Positions 25,128-36,648 of a stretch of 64,000 nucleotides of DNA are shown here, piece by piece. The stretch spans positions 1 through 64,000 of the forward strand of contig WSUB01000151.1 in the NCBI GenBank assembly GCA_019633425.1. The letters run 5' to 3'. The DNA is from Tulasnella sp. 424. Lineage: Eukaryota > Basidiomycota > Agaricomycetes > Cantharellales > Tulasnellaceae. A program made the position numbers and the translations under genes. The notes under the pieces were generated by a model. That model searched no databases. It was not told the DNA's origin and saw only the letters and a list, made by a program, of their open reading frames with translations. How positions within the stretch are numbered: position 1 is the first letter of the stretch; each line of letters opens with the position of its first letter.

Positions 25128-25690
25128 TGAAGACAGTATGCACGATTTGGAGATGGATGAACGGAGGGGGGATGGGAGGGTTGTAAAGTTTAGTCGTGGG
25201 TCAAATTGAATCTGGAGGCACATAGCCGAATCCAATTTATATGTATGTATAACGGGGGGAAAGGAATGGAGAGCAAATGGCCCGTCCTGTGCGCTGTCTT
25301 CCCGGACAAAGGGGCATGTACGGGGTGGGTTCTTCTTTGTTTCCCGCCTCCCATTATGATGCTTTTGGCCATGCATATGTGAGGGGGCCCCGCGTGGTGG
25401 CCGTGTGACCATCCCGTTTAACCTGCATCTGTATGTGTACAAGCCACATCCTGTGTGACCATCCCGTTCAACCTGCATCTGTATGTGTACAAGCCACATC
25501 CGGAACTCCCCCCGAATTCTTCAAACCAGCTTCGCTTCCAGAGTGGGTAATTATCTCCCAACCTAAGACTAGGTCGCTCTGCGGACTGATTTTCGGCTCA
25601 GGTTGGAAAAGTACCGTTGCGCATTTTCGAGAGGGAAGTGAAGTTAATTTGGCTTAATGTGCCGTTGGAAATCTCAGCTTCAACGAAGTC
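25128..25690. other. Upstream region of copy D with 50-bp tandem duplication
   Basis: No gene seen. Bases 25403-25502 are two copies of a 50-bp unit (GTGTGACCATCCCGTTYAAC start) differing at one base. The sequence after the repeat (AGTGGGTAATTA, AAAGTACCGTTGCG) resembles 29205-29300 upstream of the decayed copy E, so this is part of the duplicated promoter region. Confidence 0.5.
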
Positions 25691-26200
25691 GTCTTGCGAG
25701 CAGAAAGACACAAGCAATTAGTCGGTGGTCCTTTTAATGTCGGCACAGGTTGTGGCTAATCTTGGCTTGGTGCCGTCCACATGCACTAACAAAGGCCAAG
25801 TTTAGAAACATCAGAGGATGCCTGAAACTCGTACTCGAGCCCCTTCCTGTCATGAAATCATAGCTTGTCCTACCGAACACATTCGATCTGCTGCGGAACT
25901 GGCTCTGAGGTCAGCCGAAACGGTAGAACAAAGCGGCGATAAGTTCACATCCAGCCCCATTGTTCTTTGGAGGTCTCCATGGCCACCTTGCACGGTCGCT
26001 AGGAATTTTTCCTCGTTAACCAGACTTGTACATTAGTCTGACTAGGAGCAGCTACTGCGCCTCGGCCTCGAGATCCGGGCATCAACTGTTGGCAATGACT
26101 GCGACTCCGAAACCGCATAGTATGCAATAAGATCGAATTATCTTTACATAAAAATGATGAAAGAACTTCAGAATTCAGAGGCAAAATACCTCCGATGGTT
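25691..26200 (-). repeat. Partial copy of the DUF6535 3' flanking block
   Basis: It contains the conserved CAATTAGTCGGTGGT, GGCACAGGTTGTGGCTAATC and GTAGAACAAAGCG landmarks in order, then homology fades toward the DUF6535 remnant at 26.2 kb. Confidence 0.55.
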
Positions 26201-26640
26201 TAGTTAACAACTCCACAATGTCGTCGGTCTCCCTAGTGCAGTGAAACCCGATATTTAGCTTGGTTTGAGCTATCACCAGCGCGAGGCAGTCGAACTCACC
26301 CTTTGTACACCCCTCTCACATCCGACAAGAATGTGGCCACGCGGAATAAGGTACGTCTAATTGGAGAACAGCCCATGAGGAAAAAAAACTGATACCGAGG
26401 ATCTGAGCTGAGCACCTAGCCAGGGCGATAGAATATGTCGTCATGTGGTTATGGATGTTGTGCAATTCTACTCTTTTTGAGAAGTAAGACTTTGAAAAAA
26501 GGCAAACAAATGAAACCCCTATAGTGGCGCTGATCAGGCTGAAAGCTGAATCCAGGAGCAGTTCGTTTGGAACTAGACTTGTCAGCATGTAGAAATCGCC
26601 CAACTCCTGCTCCAACTATGACAGTTTCCTTCACGGAAAA
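26200..26640 (-). pseudogene. DUF6535 remnant (copy F), C-terminal part of exon 2 only
   Basis: The minus-strand frame at 26615-26316 reads LVPNELLLDSAFSLISATIG, then HNIHNHMTTYSIALARCS, then FFSSWAVLQLDVPYS. It aligns in order with the end of exon 2 of the intact copies (IPSPLLQDSFSKFIRGN, HMRNHLTTCSEALASCS, FAWIVLRFPG). The exon-end GGTGAGT donor is also kept at about 26300. Exons 1, 3, 4 and 5 and the membrane core are missing. Confidence 0.65.
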
Positions 26641-27045
26641 TGATTTGCTTGTCTGACCGTTTTTTTCGGCAAAAATGCATACACGCACACACAAACCGGT
26701 TGCACTAGCAAAAGGCTATCTACCAGTTGCAACAGTGGCCGATGATTCCGGATCCTATGTGATGACAAATACACGAGTTGGTAAATGGTGTTGGGGAACC
26801 GCCCTGAAGGCCTATGGTAAATGAGTCGCCGGGACGCACCCTCTCTGTGCTGGTGCTCATCGCATCTTTGATGGTCCCCTATTACTCTCAAATGTGCTTG
26901 ATATGGAAGTGGAAGAGTTGGGAAAACATCCTGAGGCGCTTTGTCGGGGTAAAGAGTAAGGAGTAAGGTGTTGAGCCTTACACGCTACCCTTCCGTGTCC
27001 TACATCTGAACTAAGAATGTATTTTTGCCGAGAAAAACCGTCATG
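26641..27045. other. Non-repetitive spacer between two DUF6535 relics
   Basis: No gene supported. It contains a short ACACGCACACACAAAC run near 26680. Homology to copy E begins abruptly after this stretch, at about 27046. Confidence 0.35.
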
Positions 27046-29071
27046 CGAAATCGCCTGGAATTATTCTATCGGACGTCCTGAAGATCAGATGGTTTTGGAA
27101 AAGCCAGAATGAAAGACGGATCAGAGCTGGAATTGCCTAGAGACCTTATGAACTTCCGACACGAATGTATCGAACGTTTTGCGAATTGACTCCAGCTCCT
27201 CAAGATACTGCAACGGAACGTTGTGGTGTCGGAGCATAGGCTCAGATACCTGCGCCACCGCAATGTTTTCATGGCATCCAAACTCAGATTGATCGAGGTT
27301 TCTGAGATCTGCTATATAGAACTCCAATGGGCCAACCAAGTTATCGAAAGGTTAGTTGAAACGGAGAAGTCCCACCAGCACGAGTATGCGGGCCGGATCG
27401 AAGAACGCACGCCATGAAGATGTTGAGCAAGCTCATGTACTCCCGGCTCCAAATTTGTGCAATGTTTACCCGCATCTTTCTCCCTGTCCTGTCCTGCCGC
27501 TTCTGGAAGTCAAGGATTTTGCAGAACTGCTTCACAGAGTTCGAGTAGCTCGAATGTGTGACTGATACCCACCTCTGAGTTACCTTGCTCATCAGCCACG
27601 ATTCGTTCTGAACAGCGTAGCGTATTTGTCAACACGGTATCACAAGGGAGCGAGTCCCCGGATCTCGCTGATTTCGATGACAGCAAGGTCATAAATGCTT
27701 CGCGTATGGGTTCCATTGCGTTGACCGCATTTCTAGGACAAGGAAAGCGCGCAGTTAGCCAGGGTTTCTCGTTACGGGTGGGTCATTGTTACTAACCCTC
27801 TGTACGGTTGTCTACTTTGCTCAAGCACCTTGTGCTCCTCTAATACCATGCGTCCGGGAAACCGAAAAACAATCCGCCCAAAAAAGGATAAAACCCGAAG
27901 ATCCCGAACAACGAGCCAGGACTTCGGAGCAAGTAGTCAGATGATCTCGCATGTGAACACTGTCGATTTCTTTTTCTGCCATTACGCCTCCAAACAAATA
28001 CCGAACCGAACACCAAAGGATACACAATCCCAGATCGCCTCTGATAAGATTCGAAGACGAATTACGGATTAGTGGAGTTGAAATCAAGATCGTTGTGAGG
28101 TCGGAATTGGATGCTGGCTGTAACTGGCCATGGAAAGACGCCTTAAAGGTCGCTCACCTGTCACGTGACGCCCAATCGGTGGCTCAATGCAATGTGGGCC
28201 GCAGCACTATAATACAGCCGTCTGGAAGACTCAGCTAGGTCTTTTGGGTCCCCCTTGAAGAGCGATGGCCTGCAGCGATTCGAAGTTTTCATCCTCTCGC
28301 TTCAATGGATCCTGAGTGGCATGGCAGAATCTGGCCCTGATGCTGTCCCAGTCCCAGGACCCCGTCTCGACCCGAAAAGATATCACGACCCTCAAATAAT
28401 TCTCGCCCAATAAAGTGAATCAGATGCTCAGACCAGCGAGTGCGACATAGGACTATGAAAGAGACAGAACCTATCCCACACGGTGCATAGCGCGCTTCCT
28501 CCGACATACAGGGGTATTCCGACAATTAAGGAGATTGCTGGACTGAGATGGCGAAGGTAGAGGACGAGGGATATGCAGAAGATGATGAGCCCAATATGAA
28601 GGAGAGATGGGAGCACATCATCCAAGATGACCTCCAGTCGCCATCGTTCAGCTCCGAGGAAGCGTTTGAGCTGTTCCCACCGTTGTCGGTCCGGTCCTCC
28701 ACCACCACGTTTACGGTAGTAGACGAGCCACTGCCGGCCAAGAACAGCGAGGAAGGATGATATAGTTGCAAATTCTAAGCTCAACGCAAAGAGTGCGTTG
28801 ATTGTGGAGATGTCGTGTGAAGGAGAAAATGCCGTCGAGGGAAGTGGAGACCGGCGGGAACCGTGTCGTTCCTCCCAAGGGCCAATTGCATTAAAATTGC
28901 GTTATTCTGCGCGAGAAGTGCATTAGTGTCGTCAGCGGGGTCAGCGGACAAGCGAGGAATGCGGTATCGACGGTCCGACCCCTGCAGAAAGACTGGCCTA
29001 TGTCTAGAGCGGGCGGGTTGGGAGCTTCGAACACTGGGGCGGTAAGGAAATTTTGGGCTGCAGCATTCATT
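27046..29071 (-). pseudogene. Decayed DUF6535 copy E
   Basis: It is collinear with the intact copies but interrupted. Exon 4-like (about 27339-27121), exon 3-like (27716-27400) and several pieces of exon 2 (28087-27821, 28784-28428) lie in different frames. A deletion near 28250 removes the linker region, another near 28497 removes part of helix 4, and exon 1 is truncated to its first residues near 29071 with most of the N-terminal coding part lost. The GRQWLVYYRKR core is still readable at 28740-28670. Exon 5 is cut off at about 27046. Confidence 0.8.
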
Positions 29072-29991
29072 GAAATCGGGATCTATGATTTTCGAGATGG
29101 ATTAGCGAGAGGGCTTGTTTTAGTTTCGTTCAGCTGGCCGGTACGTGTAAGTACTCGAGCGTACAGCCACATCCAAATCCTCGTCAAAGTCCCCAATCAG
29201 CACCACTTTAGGGTGGGTAATTAGGCATCATGATCAGTCTCCATACCCAAGTAGGTCCCTTCTATGGGCTGATAAGCTCGGATTGGAAGGGCACCGTCCT
29301 GCCTTTATCAAGGGGGAGTCGTGCCGGAGCTCGATATAAGCGTTGAAAAGTCCGTCTCAACCACGTTCTCGACTGTAATGAACTCATCCTTCGAGGAAAT
29401 GTACCGCGGTCGTTGGATTAGTGAAGATTTAAACCTTCTCTGGGGGACCCCGCGGCGCGCGCGATCAATTCACATGACCACCGTTCTTGCTAGCGCTTCC
29501 CGGTATCGACCGGAGGTGGTAATATATTCGCAGATCTGCTTCGTCGTGGCTCAAATCTATTCTCCTCAACATTCGAGCCACAAAACTCCCGTTTCGAGTC
29601 GTAAGGTTGAGGACTCGGCTCCGAAACTCCTCTTTTTCATGTCTGCCATGATGGAAGTTTCCTGGGAGTCTTGATAGACACAAAAACGAATGTTATAGGC
29701 TCAGACCCGTAACTTCAGAAGTACAAGCGAACTCGTATGCGCTCCCCCTATATTTTGCGCTTTGGGCAGAACTGCCCTGGACTGTTTCACAGCCGTCTCG
29801 TGCGGGTGGGATATCAGAGCTGACAGGAAACTAGACTTACGAGTCACTAGGGCGTGGTTTTGGCCGGCCTTGAGCTCAAGGGTATATGGGTTTTTTTCTC
29901 CAGCGCATGTGAACGCGTCGCCGTCGAGGGTGTCAGGAAATCCCGCCAAATAAGCCGCTTGGTGACCCCTGAAAGGCCGTCGTCGACTCGA
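29072..29991 (+). promoter_or_regulatory. Upstream region of the Ser/Pro-rich gene, duplicated at 5.2-5.75 kb
   Basis: The part from about 29480 aligns with 5260-5756 (CCGGTATCGACCGGAGG; CTTGGTGACCCCTGAAAGGC against CGGTGACCCCTGAAAGGC). Because the dead copy keeps it too, this sequence was duplicated with the gene and may contain its promoter and 5' UTR. No separate gene is seen in it. Confidence 0.45.
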
Positions 29992-32345
29992 ATGTTGGGT
30001 TTCGACCTGGACCAAAGTGTTCTTCACTTCCCATCACCGTCGGCAAAGCCATTCTACGTGGTCGACATACCACGCCGCAACGACTATGGATGCCCAAGTC
30101 AAACGAAAGGTGATTCAAACGTTGGGCTATGGGGCAGCTCCGATGACGCTGAACCCTGTATTGTTCAGATCGTAGCACAACCGGACTCCACGACAACGAC
30201 CTCACCGAGCTATCTTCGCTCCACGACCAACATCGTCACGAACGCTACTACGACCGCCGTGAGGACCAAAGCCAAAATCACGGTCAACACCAATACCTTT
30301 GGTTCCAAGCATGATGCTCCTCTTTCATCCCAGCCCCGAGCAAGGTCCAAGTCCCCAGTGCGAATTCCCCCACCACGATCAGGCAGCTCTCTCGCTCGGT
30401 CAACCTCTCCCATTAGAGTCACGGCCAAATCGTCTCCAGTGACGCGTGTAACCTCGCCGGAATTCCAACAGAAGCTCAAGTCCGCAATGCCAGCTGGGAG
30501 TTCAGCAACGATAGCAATACCACGGGCCAGGAGCATCATCGGAGGACCAGCGAGCGCGAACCCAGTGGCTTCATCCTCCTCCTCATCGCCGAAATTCGCC
30601 TCTGCTTCGGCGAGGGTCACGTCACCGACACCTACGCTGCGCGCGATGGCGTCGACGCATTCGTTACCGGGATCGCCAAGACTCCGACCAACTTCCATGA
30701 TAGTCAATGGGACAGGAGGAGGAAGCGTGATAGCAGGCTCATCACTTCGACCAACTAGGAACGTTAATGCTACCCGCAACCATTTACGGAACAATAGCGT
30801 CAGCGATACGTCCACGCTCAGCACGCATTCACCCGCGACCTCTTCCATCGGGACCGGGCCAAATGAAGGTGGACCCGCAGCATTCACATCCCCTGATACC
30901 GCTTCCAGGCCCGTTAAAGCCAGGTCCCCTTCACCTGCTGGATCGCAGATGTCGACGAGTCCCCCAGCAATACGAGTAAAGAGCAAGGTTTCATCAATAG
31001 CGGTCAAAGCCTTAGGAGTGAACGGGATCAACAATGGCGGACCTCCGTCTCCGTCAGTGCCTTCCACTTTCAGTGCACAGCAGCCACGCAAAGTGTCCGT
31101 ATCATCAGCTGGAGGTCGAGGAGGTACCACTACTCCGCGACAACGATCGCCGTCAATATCCTCCGCGGTTTCGTCTCCTCCAGCGGCTTTGAATAGACCC
31201 GTGTCACGCGCGAAGGCTAACATCCACTTCAACTCGTATCAGCCCTTTCCCGTTCCCCCGCTACCGGCTCCTCCGCCCCCAGAAGCTATCGGGGGTATGC
31301 TCAATAGGTCACCCCCAGCATCTCCGCGACTTGGGTTCCAGAAGTCGCCACCTGTATCTCCGCCTGCGTTCGCCGCGACGTTCCCAAGGCAACAGAAGGC
31401 CGGAAGCCCGCCAAACTTTGCTAAAGCTACACCCGATCAATTCGTAGGCTCGCCAAGTAGCGTTACAACTGCAAGGGAGATTCACGCATTGCTGGACCGG
31501 GGAGCGGGAGATCCTGAGAAACCGACGTCACCAGTTGTGGAGGATGGTATGCAGGATATGCAAGCAGAGGCTCGGACAAATCGCAAGGTAGGGTTGAAGG
31601 CTTGAACCCGAGGAGAGGAAACGGTTTCTAATGAGTCCAATGCTATCTTGATTCATAGATTGAGGATCTAGAAATTACCAACCGCTCCTTACTGGCAATC
31701 AATGTCATGCTTGAAGCCACTAAAGCCCGCCAGGCCAAGGAAATCCGAGAACTGAAACGAAAGCTTCGAGAGACTCGACTCACCCTACCTCCAAAGGCCT
31801 ATGCAGCTCTCCGCTCATCGCAACCGGATTCTTCAATGGACAACCTCCCAGAGCCTACCAACGCCGATACCAGCGGTGCTGCATTATCCGTATCCAGCGA
31901 CGAGGATGAAGACGAAGATGAGGGCGAACCAGAGCCAGATCCTGCATTCGACCGAATATCGCACATGATAGAGGCAATGCTCAGCCACGCGTCCGAAGCT
32001 GTCAAGCAGGGCATGGAGCCGATCGTTCCAGAAGAAAGGATGGTCAAAGTTCTCAGCGCAGCCGAAGTCGAGTCGTACCACAGATCTGGTTCGGACCGTG
32101 ATGTCACTGGACATGACCATGATCCAGACGAACTTGAAAGCCTAGCGCCGACGGATTCTGAAGCCGATGGAGATACGTCGTTCAGCGTCGATGATTCCTT
32201 CACCAGCATCGACACCGATCCTCCCGCTCGGTCCAGGCTGACGCCTCTTTCCCCCTTCCCTCCACTGCTCACTATCACATCTGACAGCCCTGTGACTACC
32301 AGGCCTTTCCGCGGACTACCGTCTCCGTTCACACCTGACACTTAG
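29992..32345 (+). CDS. Ser/Pro-rich protein with C-terminal coiled coil
   Basis: Two exons, 29992-31587 and 31659-32345 (intron 71 nt, AAG/GTAGGG..TTCATAG), encode about 760 aa. I start at the first in-frame ATG (MLGFDLDQSVLHFPS), which the dead paralogue keeps; an upstream exon is possible. Residues ~100-520 are low-complexity and rich in S, P, T, A and R, with repeated SP and RSKSP motifs that are candidate proline-directed phosphorylation sites. A charged helix follows directly after the intron (DLEITNRSLLAINVMLEATK then ARQAKEIRELKRKLRE), then acidic DEDEDEDEGE. The product looks like a cytosolic or nuclear scaffold regulated by phosphorylation, but that is inference. A truncated relic lies at 5.2-7.3 kb. 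It converges on DBR1. Confidence 0.75.
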
Positions 32346-32737
32346 ATTCTGTTCCCGTATTTTACACTTTTTCTCCTTTTCCGCTGATGACGATAATTTA
32401 TCCATTTCTCATGTCTCTCCGTCCGTGCACATATACCTGAATCCTCATATCATGTCATGCTTCACGACTTGCATCACGTACGCATCATGTTCTTCTCCGC
32501 TTAGTGTTCTTCGTCATGATATCGTTTTTCGATTATAGTTACCCTCTCTCGCTGTGCTGCTGAATATAGCAATTGGGCTGGTTTTAGCAAATCAGCTAGC
32601 CGACCCCTTTACGAGCAACAAAAGTTTAAGAGCGTCATCAAGAAGTGTATTGCATTTAGACGCGGGCCTAATCGACTACTTCGTCTCACTGCAAAATTTC
32701 GAGACCGTCGAGTGCTTTTCACGCCTTGCTAGTCTGG
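32346..32737. other. Convergent 3' intergenic region
   Basis: Non-coding, AT-rich stretch between two convergent genes. No terminator hairpin or gene is evident. Confidence 0.5.
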
Positions 32738-34619
32738 TTAGTTGATGTTATTTGGAATTCCTAGCATTTCACAGAAAGCCACGGTTTGGGGGTTTGTGTA
32801 CGAAACCGCTGCAATATAAACAAAGACTCAGCGATTGGGAGACTACCGAAGGATAGGGAATACCACTCACGTTGGGGGAATCTATTGCCCCGGAAAGCCG
32901 GATCTGGGCCCGGGGACGTCATGGCGAAAGCTTGCACTTCCGCGATGTCTTTGTTCTCTCCCACATTCTCCTTCACCCAACGGACACTCTCCTCGATGAG
33001 TGGCCTGAGGACGTTGTCTGGTGGGAGGGATTGTTGGCTCTTGTTCCGGGAGAAGTATTGCTGTGTCGCACGGACGATGCCCAACCATTCGGGGTCAAAA
33101 GTGAATTTTGGTGGATTGTTATCCAGTGGTGCGGGGAAATCGATAATCTATAGAAAGAAGGATTTCCTGTGAGACGCGAAGTGCGGACAGACTTGATGAT
33201 GATTTCTCACCTCCAAGTAGTCCTTCTTCGGGAGACATTTGTCCAAGGCTAGGAACTTCGTCTCACTGGCTCCAGGACGAGATTGTATGGGCGAAGCGGA
33301 CGCCTGTGGGGGTGATGCCTCCGAGTCCGGTTCGCTTTGCTGTGGTTGCGGAGCTGGTGGTTCTCGTTAAGAACCGACGCTCAAATCCAACATAATAATC
33401 TAGATCGTACCTTGATCATCATCATCTTCAAAAACAATTTGAACCTCATCCGGATTGGCTGCTTTAACTACCGGGTGGTTCCAGTTAAGGAGCAGCGCTC
33501 AAATCCAACATAATAATAATCTAGGTCGTACCTTGATCATCATCATCTTCAAAATCGATTTGAATCTCATCTGGATTGGCTTCTTTAACTACCGCCATAC
33601 TTGAAGATGCTCCAGCTTTTGCGGCTACTTGATCCTCGTGTTTGAACGCTGCCTCGAACTTGACGTGCATATGGCCAGAGAACCACCACGATGGCCTGAC
33701 CTTCTTCAGGACTTCGAGAAGTGGGGGAGAGCCGAGTCTCCCAGTCTCAGCATCTTGCCTAAAGTGAGGCTTCCGTTTCATGAGGCCATTGTAGTTTCCA
33801 TGCCTCTCAATGTACTGGGGCCAATCATGTGAGAGGCATATGTCAACTGGTTGCATCTTCACCATTTTTGTTAGCACATTTACCTCCCAGGAGGAAAGAA
33901 AAACTTACCTGTAACATTCTCTGGACATCGTACTGGCGGACGTGGTAGATGCTCCTCATAGAACCTTGATCATATGGAAGTGACTCATAGTGTCCTAGAC
34001 ATTGCATCAGTAACCAATCGCCTGTCTAAAATAGTTCCAGATATACCTATTCTATAATCGTGGCTTTTATAAATCCCTGAAAGACCGGCAACCCGTATGC
34101 CGTTGAACTGCACCACCCCCGCAGCGCCTAAATAATACATGTTTGGAGCCAAGAAACCACCGTGATATCTACGCAAATTGGCCTCAGAGGAGAAAGGGTT
34201 AAAGAAGAGGCTCGCACCGACTTACAGTTCCCACATATAGTTACTCGCTTCGTGGTTACCGCCGATGATGAGGGTCAAAATTGGGGCGACCTTCTCTCCC
34301 GTGTAGTATCTAGGGGTCACGGTAGGTGATATCAGTCATCGTTGAGAATAACACGCAAGATGGCTTACTTTGAAAAATCTCCCATCGCAAGATATTTTTG
34401 AGGTACAGCCATACAGCTTAAATCAGCTTGCGTCCTCATCGCTTGGAAGTCACCGCAAATGAGGACAAGGTCGACCTGGTATCCATTTTGGTGCTCGAGT
34501 TGCTGGATTCGGCCGTATATTTCGTCAAGATGTCCATGACAGCAGCCTTCAACGGCAATCTATCCATTATAGCGGTGAGTGCCCAAAATCATTCCCGGAA
34601 TCGAAGAGCCGACCTTCAT
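32738..34619 (-). CDS. DBR1: RNA lariat debranching enzyme
   Basis: The enzyme hydrolyses the 2'-5' bond of excised intron lariats in the nucleus. It is a calcineurin-like metallophosphoesterase. First coding exon: only ATGAAG (34619-34614). After a 54-nt intron the protein reads [20 protein letters not shown]. Family landmarks in order: [113 protein letters not shown]. The metal ligands of GDFQ, GGNHE, SHDWP and GHMHVKF are therefore kept. The C-terminal domain ([17 protein letters not shown]) ends [18 protein letters not shown] after a 62-nt intron (32870-32809). An acidic stretch is partly duplicated (33361-33594). Confidence 0.93.
33361..33594 (-). repeat. Tandem duplication of a DBR1 exon segment
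   Basis: Bases 33361-33473 and 33479-33594 are near-identical tandem copies with a period of about 118-121 bp. Each encodes (V)[17 protein letters not shown] and ends in a GTACGA splice donor. The downstream copy also has a GGTAG acceptor at its start, so both could be spliced in. Confidence 0.85.
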
Positions 34620-35028
34620 CTTTCCTAATAGACCACTGGTGGTGCGGCGAGTGTTACGAAGTAGAGACTGTATTTTGGGCCCTGGGAGTATATAGATGGG
34701 TTATGAGTGACTCTGGGTGAGTCGCAAAGGGTCCGAGTGAGTCGCAGGCTGTCGAGGAGCCGGAACTCGGTACAGGGTGGGGGTGAACGGGAGGTGTTTT
34801 GGGTAAACACCGCAAACGCCGCGAGCGTCGTCCATGGTCTGCCAGCCACAAAGCTCGGGCTATCCTCCAAGACCTAGGCAACGTCTTCACATTCTGTTCG
34901 TGCTTCTACTCCAGCACACCCGACCTTGGAGGACGAGCCTTTGCTTCCTGCCGGTACGATACCCGTTCTCCTCAAGGTGCAAGTGACTAACGTCATCTTT
35001 CACCATCATCTATGAAGCAAGCCGTACC
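34620..35028. promoter_or_regulatory. Divergent promoter region, DBR1 / F-box gene
   Basis: About 400 bp separate the two divergent starts. It contains short repeats of GAGTGAGTCGCA/GAGTGACTCTGGG type near 34705-34750. No clear TATA element or gene is visible. Confidence 0.4.
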
Positions 35029-36481
35029 ATGCCGACCTATGATGTTCTGGAGAGGGTCATGCTGACGTTACAACGAGCTGACCTCGCCGCCTGCGCCCCC
35101 AAGTTAGCCATCTGTGGTCAAGGCCAGCCTTGGACGTCCTGTGGCGCGACCTCCCGTCGCTGCTCCCCTTACTGAACCTGCTCGGAGTGCTTGAATATGA
35201 CGCTGGGACCGGATGGGTACGCTTTTCCTGGTTAATATTGATCAAACAGTCTTCGTAGTAATGTCTATGATGTTAAGCGTCTTATCTCTATGCCTTCGCC
35301 GGCTGCCTTGGGTCGCTTCTACGAATATACATCACGCGTCCAATCCTTGACCCACGACGATAGCAAGATATGGCACAAGACACCATTTATTCTATGTCCC
35401 TCTTCGTTTCTTCATGTCTTCGCCGCCAATCCTCCACGTTTGCCGCCGGTTGGTTCTTCCTGGGCTCCGCAAGTTGACATGGATAGCGCGCAAGCCTCAA
35501 ACTGTGGGCCAAATTTTATGTTTGGTCTCCGTTTCTGTAAAGTCTCTCGACCTACGGGTACAGGGAGGTGCCGCAGTCAACGAGATCAATGATCTGTTCC
35601 CCGAGCTGGCACTCCAAGACCTAACCAACCCCAACCTTCTTTTACGCCCTGTATTCAACCAACCGTCACTTCGTCGCTTGCGGCTTGGAGCATGGATTCC
35701 TTTCGGGAGCGAGGTTTTGCTTTCGCTTCAAAACCTCCCTCAACTTCGAGCTCTTCAAATTCGTCCAGGCCTTTCACTCGACGTGGGGACGAAGGAACTC
35801 TTCTCCAAACTTGCAGAGAATCGCGATTTACTCGAAGAACTTGTCACAGGACTACCTTCTGCGGGAATGGGGTCCAGGAAGACATTCGACTTCTCAGACA
35901 TCCAGCCCCTCCTTAAACTTGACAAACTCAAAACGCTGGAGCTGCACGCCGACTTACCATTGCGACTTCAATCGGCAGACGTCGAGGCCATGGCTATGGC
36001 GTGGCAACACATCCGATCACTGTCCCTTTGTGCGACGGTTGTCGATCCAAGCGCCAGCGGAACCATGGCCACGCCGCTTGGGCTGCTCGAGGCAATCGCG
36101 GCAGCGCTTCCGACCAATCTGGAGCGATTCGGATCACATTTCGATTGCAGCCAGTCATTGACAAATAAGAAAGCGACCAAGGGATTTACAAGCCTCCAAA
36201 CTCTCAGCGTCGGGAACAGCACTTTGGTAGCTAGCAAAGCCAAGGATGTTGGAAAGTTCATTGCATCTCTCACACCCCCAGGACTTCGATTGATTCATAG
36301 CCTTCCACTTGCACCCGACTACCCTGCTTTTCCTGATGGTTTGATTGCAAATGGAAGCGAAGCATGGCTCGATGTTCAGAGGGTGGTGGAAAGTAGTCAT
36401 AAGCGGGGGACAACCGCCACCAGGAAGATAGTTCAGGGGTGGGTCAACAAGGCGTTGGGTGGACTTGGGAAGAGTAGTTAG
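35029..36481 (+). CDS. F-box/LRR-like protein with two apparent frameshifts
   Basis: The N-terminus (MPTYDVLERVMLTLQRADLA) is an F-box-like helix pair and continues, one frame over, as HLWSRPALDVLWRDLPSLLP, the usual fungal F-box follow-up. A GTACGC..TTAAG intron at about 35217-35278 is likely. A second frame change near 35440-35455 leads to the long frame to 36481, which contains LPGLRKLTWIARKP and leucine-rich segments (FNQPSLRRLRLGAW; LKLDKLKTLELHADLPLRL). Adding one C to the C run at 35096-35100 would restore the first frame, so either sequencing error or recent inactivation is possible. If functional it would be a substrate adaptor of an SCF ubiquitin ligase; its target is unknown. It converges on Argonaute. 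Confidence 0.6.
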
Positions 36482-36648
36482 ACACTCGCAGTATTGTGCA
36501 TCCAAGCATTTACATTTAGGAGGCCAATTATACAGAACAACGTTTTACCAGAACGTAGAGTACTCGTGAAAGTAGGCTAGTGATACATTCATATCCTCCG
36601 TGCTCGTGATGCAGAAACAGATTTGAAGAATGAAATGGAGGGGTGGAT

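Noticed and set aside
30210..31232. 340-codon open frame on the minus strand
   Set aside because: Exact antisense of the Ser/Pro-rich gene; low-complexity GC-rich coding sequence often leaves an open complementary frame. The plus strand has the conserved splice junction and coiled coil.
31799..32341. 180-codon minus-strand frame
   Set aside because: Antisense shadow of the second exon of the same gene.
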